Of a stretch of 64,000 nt of DNA, positions 58,916 to 64,000 are shown one piece after another. Origin of the DNA: Janibacter terrae NBRC 107853 (GTDB lineage: Bacteria > Actinomycetota > Actinomycetes > Actinomycetales > Dermatophilaceae). Made by a program: the position numbers and the translations under genes. The notes beneath the pieces were generated by a model. It had not been told where the DNA came from, searched no databases, and worked only from the letters and a program-made list of their open reading frames with translations. The stretch is taken from positions 434,001 through 498,000 of the forward strand of contig NZ_BCUV01000006.1 in assembly GCF_001591405.1 (NCBI RefSeq). The letters run 5' to 3'. Within the stretch, counting starts at the first letter, position 1, and every line of letters begins with the position of its first letter.

Positions 58916-61900
58916 GTGACGCAGGTCATCCGCACCCGCCTCGAAGTCGACGCGACCAAGGCCGTCGCCGGATTCAAGCAGGGCGAGCAAGCCGTCCACG
59001 GGTACGAGAAGGCCGTCAAGGGCGTCACCGCCGCCGAGCGGGGCATGTCCGGGTCCGGCGGTGGCCTGGACCGGCTGACGACGTCCATCCACGCCAACCG
59101 GGCCGCGTGGGACGACCTCTCGTCCAAGGCCATGCTCGGTGGGGCTGTCGTCGCCGGCGGCCTGGGGCTCGCGACGAAGGCCGCGATCGGGTGGGAGTCC
59201 GCGTGGGCGGGCGTCACCAAGACCACGGACGGCACCCCCGAGCAGATGGCCCAGCTCGAGGAAGGCCTGCGCGGGCTGGCCAAGGAGCTGCCCGCCACCC
59301 ACGAGGAGCTCGCCGCCGTCGCCGAGGCCGCCGGCCAGCTCGGCGTGGCCCGCGAGGACATCCTCGGATTCACCGAGACCGCGGTCGCGCTCGGCGAGTC
59401 CACGAACCTGACCGCCGACGAAGCCGCCACGTCCCTCGCCAAGTTCTCCAACGTGATGGGCACCACGTCCCGCGAAGGCGTGCAGGGCTACGAGCGGCTG
59501 GGCGCCACGCTGGTCGCGCTCGGCAACGACGGCGCCTCGACCGAGGCCGACATCATGTCGATGGCGCTGCGGCTGTCCGGCGCAGGCAAGCAGATCGGCG
59601 CGACCGAAGCCGACATCCTCGCCCTGTCCAACGCCCTGTCCTCTGTGGGCATCGAGGCCGAGCTCGGCGGCGGCGCCATGTCCCGCGCGCTGCTCGAGAT
59701 GAACTCCGCCGTCATCTCCGGCGGCGAGGAGCTGGACGCCTTCGCGGAGATCGCGGGCGTGTCCGCGTCCGAGTTCGCCACCGCGTGGCGCAAGGACCCC
59801 ATCGAGGCCACGAACCTGTTCGTGACGGGCCTGGGCCGCATCGGAGAGTCCGGCGGCGACGCGGCAGCGGCGCTCGACGCGGTCGGCCTCGGCGGCACCC
59901 AGAACGCTCAGGTGCTGCTCCGCGCGGCCGGCGCGTCCGACCTGGTCACCGAGTCCCTCAAGCTCGGCGCGACCGCGTGGGAGGAGAACGCGGCCCTGGC
60001 CGAGGAGGCCGGCAAGCGGTACGCCACGACCGAGTCGCGGCTGCAGATCGCCAAGAACACGATGCGGGACGCCGCGATCGACGCCGGCTCCGTGATCGGG
60101 CCGATGTTCGCGGCCGGCGCCGAGAAGGTCGCCGGCCTCGCCAACGCCTTCGTGAGCCTGCCCGAGCCCGTTCAGTCCACCATCACTGGCGTCGCCGGTG
60201 TGACAGCCGGCGTGGGGCTGCTCGGTGGAGCAGCGGTCAAGGCCGTCGGCGCCACCCACGACTTCCGCAACCGCCTCGACGAGATCGGGATGCTCACCCC
60301 CAAGGTCGAGCGGGGCCTGGACGGGGCAGCCAAGGCCGCCCGCGGGTTCGCTACCACCCTGGCGATCTCCGCGGCCGTCGGCACCGTCGGGTCGCTCCTG
60401 CAGGACAAGGGCAGCGCCGTCGGCGTCGAGGAGCTGACGAAGAACGTCCTGGACGCCGACGACGCGGTGGCCGTCTTCAACAACTCCATCGCGGCGAACG
60501 CTGCCGAGATGGGCTACATGCAGGACAACGTCTCGTCCTTCGACGATGCCCTGCGCGTGGCCTTCAACCCCGACTGGATGGACTCCACGTCCAGCGGATT
60601 CGACGGCGTCTTCAAGGCCATCTCGTTCGGTGCCGCGGACATGCAGACGACCGTCGACGAGTCCAACAAGACCCTGACGCAGCTCGACACGGTCCTCTCC
60701 GGGCTGGTGTCCCAGGGCCGCGGTGACGTCGCGGAGGAGCTGTTCGGGCAGTTCGCGGCGAAGGCCAACGCTGCTGGCGTGTCGACGGACGAGCTCCGGT
60801 CGAAGCTGCCGCTGCTCACGGAGGCGCAGGCAGCCGCCGGCAACCAGGCGAAGCTGACCGGCGACGACACGGCCGGGCTCGGTGACGACGTGGACGCCCT
60901 GGGCGCCGACATGGACCAGGCCGCGGAGGACGCCGAGGAGCTCACGAAGGCCATCAAGGGCCTCGGCGACGCGACGCTTGGAGAGCGCGGGTCCGCGCGC
61001 GAGTACCAGGCGGCCCTTGACGCGGTCGGCAAGTCCATCGAGGAGAACGGGCACACCCTCGACATCTCGACGGAGGCCGGCCGCGCGAACGAGGCGGCGC
61101 TGGACGATCTGGCGAACTCCACGCAGGAGTGGGCTGCGGCTGTCTTCACCGCCACGGGCGACGTCGACAAGGCGCAGGGCATCCTGTCGCAGGGCCGCAA
61201 GCGGTGGATGGAGTACGCGACCGCGCTCGGTATCCCGAAGAAGGAAGCCAAGGCGCTCGCCGACGAACTGTTCAAGCTCGAGGGCGTCGACGTCGCCGCG
61301 AAGGTCAAGGTCGACACGACGAAGGCGTCCGCGGACACGCAGGAGCTGCAGCGCAAGATCAAGGACATCGACGGGCAGGTCGCGCAGGCACAGGTCAAGG
61401 AGACCGGTTCGACCGAGGCCCGAAGCAAGGTCCTGGACTTCACGAGCACTCTGTTCGGCTTGCCCAAGGGCAAGGACGTGGCTGTCACGGAGCACGGCGC
61501 GACGCCAGCGAAGGCGCGCGTCATGGCCTTCAACGAAATGATCCGCGACACCACCGGCAAGACGGTGACCGTCACGGAGGCCGGGTCCTCGTGGGCGGCG
61601 AAGGGCCGCGTCGACCAATTCCGTACGTCCATCGCCGAGGTCGACGGCAAGTGGGTCACCGTCACCGAGCTCGGGTCGACCGCCGCCGGCGGCCGGGTCG
61701 TCCAGTTCAAGAACAAAATCTACGAGGTGCCGCCCTCACGGACGGTCACGATCGAGGCGAACACGGGCGCGGCCCTGGCGGCCCTGGCGGGCGTGCAGGC
61801 CGCGATGAACGCGATCCAGCCGAAGACAGTCACGGTCACTACGCAGCACCGCAACGTCGGCCTCAAGGCCGCGGGCGGCATCGTAGGTGTCGAGCCGATG

Positions 61901-62530
61901 GCGGCCGGCGGGATGCGCCCCGGCGGGTCCGTGCGGCCCGGGATCTACCCGACGTCCACGCGCGGGATCCTCATGGCCGAGGACACCCGCTCCAAGTGGG
62001 AGTCCTATATTCCAGAGCGGCCGGACTTGCGGGGCCGCGCGGAGGCGATCCTCGCGGAGACCGCGCGGCGCTTCGGCAAGGCCGTCGTGCCGCTCGACCA
62101 GATCACTCAGATGGCCGCTGGTGGCGTGTGGCACCACTCGGCGTACTACCTGCGCAAGCAGGCCGAGTGGGAGGCGCTCCGCGCCAGCGGCGCCGAGGGC
62201 GGCACGAGCTCAGGTGGCCTGAACGGCCGCACCGCCGAAGGCGGCACGAGCTCCGGGTCGCTCAACGGCCGGGGCGCGTTCGTGCGCTCCCCCAGCAAGC
62301 ACCTGGGCCGCACCTACGTCACACCCGCGCAGTCCTACGGCGGCGCGTCCGGCCGGTCGAGCAACTCGCAGGTCATCGCGCGTCTGCACCCCCAGGACGC
62401 GGCTCTCATCGCGCGAGTGGCGCGACGCCCGGTCGAGATCGAGATCGACGGCGTGAAGCTGGCCCGCGCCAATTCGGTTGCGAACCGCCGGCACGGCTCG
62501 GCACGGACAGGAGCACTCAATGGCGGATGA
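58916..62530 (+). CDS. Tape measure protein
   Basis: The 1,204-residue protein determines tail length. The TP901-type core (about 100-400; EGLRGLAKELPATHEELAAV, LTADEAATSLAKFSNVMGTT, GLGRIGESGGDAAAALDAVG) is followed by a hydrophobic stretch (about 400-480), coiled coils and three tandem repeats near residues 828-948 built on VTE-x-G-(S/A)-x-x-A-x-x-RV. A GGTSSGGLNGR pair is near the C-terminus. A GTG start is used. It is by far the longest phage gene here. Confidence 0.94.
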   Translation: MTQVIRTRLEVDATKAVAGFKQGEQAVHGYEKAVKGVTAAERGMSGSGGGLDRLTTSIHANRAAWDDLSSKAMLGGAVVAGGLGLATKAAIGWESAWAGVTKTTDGTPEQMAQLEEGLRGLAKELPATHEELAAVAEAAGQLGVAREDILGFTETAVALGESTNLTADEAATSLAKFSNVMGTTSREGVQGYERLGATLVALGNDGASTEADIMSMALRLSGAGKQIGATEADILALSNALSSVGIEAELGGGAMSRALLEMNSAVISGGEELDAFAEIAGVSASEFATAWRKDPIEATNLFVTGLGRIGESGGDAAAALDAVGLGGTQNAQVLLRAAGASDLVTESLKLGATAWEENAALAEEAGKRYATTESRLQIAKNTMRDAAIDAGSVIGPMFAAGAEKVAGLANAFVSLPEPVQSTITGVAGVTAGVGLLGGAAVKAVGATHDFRNRLDEIGMLTPKVERGLDGAAKAARGFATTLAISAAVGTVGSLLQDKGSAVGVEELTKNVLDADDAVAVFNNSIAANAAEMGYMQDNVSSFDDALRVAFNPDWMDSTSSGFDGVFKAISFGAADMQTTVDESNKTLTQLDTVLSGLVSQGRGDVAEELFGQFAAKANAAGVSTDELRSKLPLLTEAQAAAGNQAKLTGDDTAGLGDDVDALGADMDQAAEDAEELTKAIKGLGDATLGERGSAREYQAALDAVGKSIEENGHTLDISTEAGRANEAALDDLANSTQEWAAAVFTATGDVDKAQGILSQGRKRWMEYATALGIPKKEAKALADELFKLEGVDVAAKVKVDTTKASADTQELQRKIKDIDGQVAQAQVKETGSTEARSKVLDFTSTLFGLPKGKDVAVTEHGATPAKARVMAFNEMIRDTTGKTVTVTEAGSSWAAKGRVDQFRTSIAEVDGKWVTVTELGSTAAGGRVVQFKNKIYEVPPSRTVTIEANTGAALAALAGVQAAMNAIQPKTVTVTTQHRNVGLKAAGGIVGVEPMAAGGMRPGGSVRPGIYPTSTRGILMAEDTRSKWESYIPERPDLRGRAEAILAETARRFGKAVVPLDQITQMAAGGVWHHSAYYLRKQAEWEALRASGAEGGTSSGGLNGRTAEGGTSSGSLNGRGAFVRSPSKHLGRTYVTPAQSYGGASGRSSNSQVIARLHPQDAALIARVARRPVEIEIDGVKLARANSVANRRHGSARTGALNGG

Positions 62531-63368
62531 CCTGTGCGGCCTCTACTGGATCGGGCACGTCGGAAGCCTGCACCCGATCCTGCTGCACGTCGGCGAGCAC
62601 AAGCGCACGTCGCAGCCGCGGGTGAGCCTGTCGGAGACCCTGTCTGGGCGTGTCCTGGCGCAGCTGTCGCCGCGTCGCACCGCCCCGCGGTCGTGGTCGA
62701 TCGGTGGCCCGGACGAGCTGGTGAAGGACGTCGCGGCCCTCGGTGAGGTGCTCGCGGGTCTGCGCCCGCCGTATGTGTGGGTGGAGCCGTGGGCGCAGGT
62801 GACGAACCTTCTGACTCCGCGCTCGAGCCTGTGGCAGGACACGGTGGCCGCGCAGTTCTCGGTGTCGATGGCTGGCCGCTACCCACTGGATGGTGGCGGG
62901 TACGCGGCGGCGACGGTGGTGCAGTCGAACGTCGCGCAGTCGATGATCTCGGGTGCGGCCCCGGTCGTGCAGGGGCTGCCGGTGACGGTCGCCGCGTGGG
63001 TGGCTGGCACGTCCGCGCGCGTCAACGGACAGTTCCTCGACTCCAACCGGGTCGCGATCAGTCAGTTCGCGGGCAACACCGTGACCGGCGTGGACGTGCT
63101 GCGCCGGTCGCACAAGACGTTCACGCCCGCCGAGGTGCCGTCCAACGCTGTCGCGGTCCGCCTCTTCACGACCAACGCCAGCGTCGCGGCGCGCGCGCAG
63201 GTGACGTGGACGTCCGGGCCCGTGGACTGGTCCATCGGCGGTGGCGCGTCCACGGTCGTCGTCACCGACGAGTCCCTGGACACGACGTGGGCTGTCCCTG
63301 ACCCGGGCTTCGCGCACGGTCGCCGCGCGTCCGTCGCGTTCACCGTGACCGAGATCGGCGCTCCCTGA
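62520..63368 (+). CDS. Distal tail or minor tail protein
   Basis: The 282-residue protein begins LYWIGHVGSLHPILLHVGEH and has a beta-rich C-terminal half with a carbohydrate-binding-like look (AQFSVSMAGRYPLDGGGYAA, VTVAAWVAGTSARVNGQFLD). It follows the tape measure, where siphoviruses encode the distal tail protein. The start at 62520 lies within the end of the tape measure frame, and the stop overlaps the next ATG. Confidence 0.7.
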   Translation: MADDLCGLYWIGHVGSLHPILLHVGEHKRTSQPRVSLSETLSGRVLAQLSPRRTAPRSWSIGGPDELVKDVAALGEVLAGLRPPYVWVEPWAQVTNLLTPRSSLWQDTVAAQFSVSMAGRYPLDGGGYAAATVVQSNVAQSMISGAAPVVQGLPVTVAAWVAGTSARVNGQFLDSNRVAISQFAGNTVTGVDVLRRSHKTFTPAEVPSNAVAVRLFTTNASVAARAQVTWTSGPVDWSIGGGASTVVVTDESLDTTWAVPDPGFAHGRRASVAFTVTEIGAP

Positions 63369-64000
63369 TGCGGCCCGGGAACTGGCCGGACCGCGACGTC
63401 CGGCACTTCGATGTGGTCGCCCGCTTCAACGGCGGCCCTCCCGTGCTCGTGGAGTCGATGCGCCTGTCGCACTCGATGATCGACGGGCACCCCTCGGGTC
63501 ACGGCGGCGGCATGTCCACGTCGGGGTCCATCACGATCTTGCGGGACGCGGTCGCCTCGTCGCTCAGCCCCGAGCCGTGGGGCCGCCAGGGCGACTTCCC
63601 CCCGCGCTCGGGCACCCCGGTCACCATCGACATCACCGACGGCGAGGGCCAGTCGTGGCGCCGCCTGACCGGGATCACGGAGCGCGCCACCGGGTCCTTC
63701 TCGTCGCGCTCGGTGACGATCCCCGTGCGGGACCAGGTCGACAAGCTGGGCGTGGTCGTCTCGTCCGGTCCGATGCTGGACATTCACCCGCCGCTGGCCG
63801 ACGGCGGCGAGTACCGCCGCCCCCGCGCGTGCGCTGAGTGGCTGCTGGACCGGGCCGCCCGCGCCGCCGGGTGGTACGCCACCCCGCAGATGCGGTGGGA
63901 AGCGATCTTCTCCGCACCGATGGTCGGGTCGCTGTGGCCCGAGCGCGGGTCGCTGCAGTCGTCCACCAACTCGGCGGGCGACGGCGGGCCCACGATCGCG
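63368..64000 (+). CDS. Minor tail protein, 5' part (runs off the window)
   Basis: An open frame with no stop starts at the ATGA overlap and encodes at least 211 residues (MRPGNWPDRDVRHFDVVARF at the start, then a beta-rich RLTGITERATGSFSSRSVTI). The second position after the tape measure suggests a tail hub or baseplate component. It is truncated by the window edge. Confidence 0.65.
   Translation, partial: MRPGNWPDRDVRHFDVVARFNGGPPVLVESMRLSHSMIDGHPSGHGGGMSTSGSITILRDAVASSLSPEPWGRQGDFPPRSGTPVTIDITDGEGQSWRRLTGITERATGSFSSRSVTIPVRDQVDKLGVVVSSGPMLDIHPPLADGGEYRRPRACAEWLLDRAARAAGWYATPQMRWEAIFSAPMVGSLWPERGSLQSSTNSAGDGGPTIA

Larger units (their letters stand above)
28482..64000. mobile_element. Siphovirus-type prophage integrated in comEC (right end outside window)
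   Basis: It runs from a serine integrase through lysogeny, early/replication, packaging, capsid and tail modules without interruption. At least 35.5 kb lies inside the window. Lysis genes, the remaining tail genes and attR are expected beyond position 64,000. Confidence 0.95.

Noticed and set aside
58334-61618. A 1,094-codon minus-strand frame opposite the tape measure gene
   Set aside because: The plus strand encodes a recognisable tape measure protein in the right gene order. The antisense frame follows from codon bias.
28482-64000. Complete prophage with lysis cassette in the window
   Set aside because: No endolysin or holin was found. The tail module is cut by the window edge, so completeness cannot be judged.

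Overview
The window is high-GC DNA (about 70% G+C by eye) with GTG and TTG starts, tight ATGA gene overlaps, LexA boxes of the CGAAC-N4-GTTCG type, a class II (B12-dependent) NrdJ with NrdR, and DUF2510 and DUF222-HNH proteins. This points to an actinomycete, most likely Micrococcales (Intrasporangiaceae-like). That placement is inferred from gene content, not from a marker gene.

Layout. Positions 1-7716 are ordinary chromosome: the end of an unknown gene, a short repeat with perfect 19-bp terminal inverted repeats, a small conserved protein, L-serine dehydratase, a DUF2510 membrane protein, a NERD-UvrD helicase, a NERD nuclease-like protein and a DUF222/HNH protein. Positions 7717-16890 are a less GC-rich defence island: a GHKL (MutL-like) ATPase, a Z1-domain ATPase, a DUF4420 PD-(D/E)XK protein and an AIPR protein in one overlapping operon, then a Vsr endonuclease and an oppositely oriented m5C methyltransferase. 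The set matches the domain content of the Mza anti-phage systems, with Vsr as an added partner. Positions 17033-26811 are core genes: nrdR-nrdJ (with two NrdR boxes exactly 32 bp apart), a LysM protein and lexA (divergent, sharing SOS boxes), a sirtuin, a LysR regulator, an ABC exporter with a degenerate nucleotide-binding domain and a P-loop DUF1611-like protein.

From about 28,482 to the end lies a siphovirus-type prophage that continues past the window. Its large serine integrase sits directly beside comEC, which has lost its 5' part exactly at the junction, so the phage is integrated inside the competence gene. A leftward lysogeny operon (repressor, a RexA-sized cytosolic protein, a four-TM RexB-like protein, an ImmA/IrrE peptidase, a DUF3263 protein and a lipoprotein) faces a rightward early region. 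That region encodes a Cro-like protein, zinc-ribbon and microproteins, a Cas4/RecB-like nuclease, a phiC31 gp3-like recombination directionality factor, DnaQ, SSB, RuvC and a DnaB-type helicase. A candidate replication origin follows the helicase gene. Packaging, capsid, connector and tail genes come next (small and large terminase, portal, MuF, protease/scaffold, decoration, capsid, connectors, tail tube, frameshifted chaperones, tape measure, distal tail). A reverse-strand moron interrupts this block just before the large terminase.

Together the phage genes form a complete excision, replication and morphogenesis programme as far as the window shows. No DNA polymerase is visible, so replication probably borrows host enzymes. 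No tRNA, rRNA or CRISPR array was recognised.
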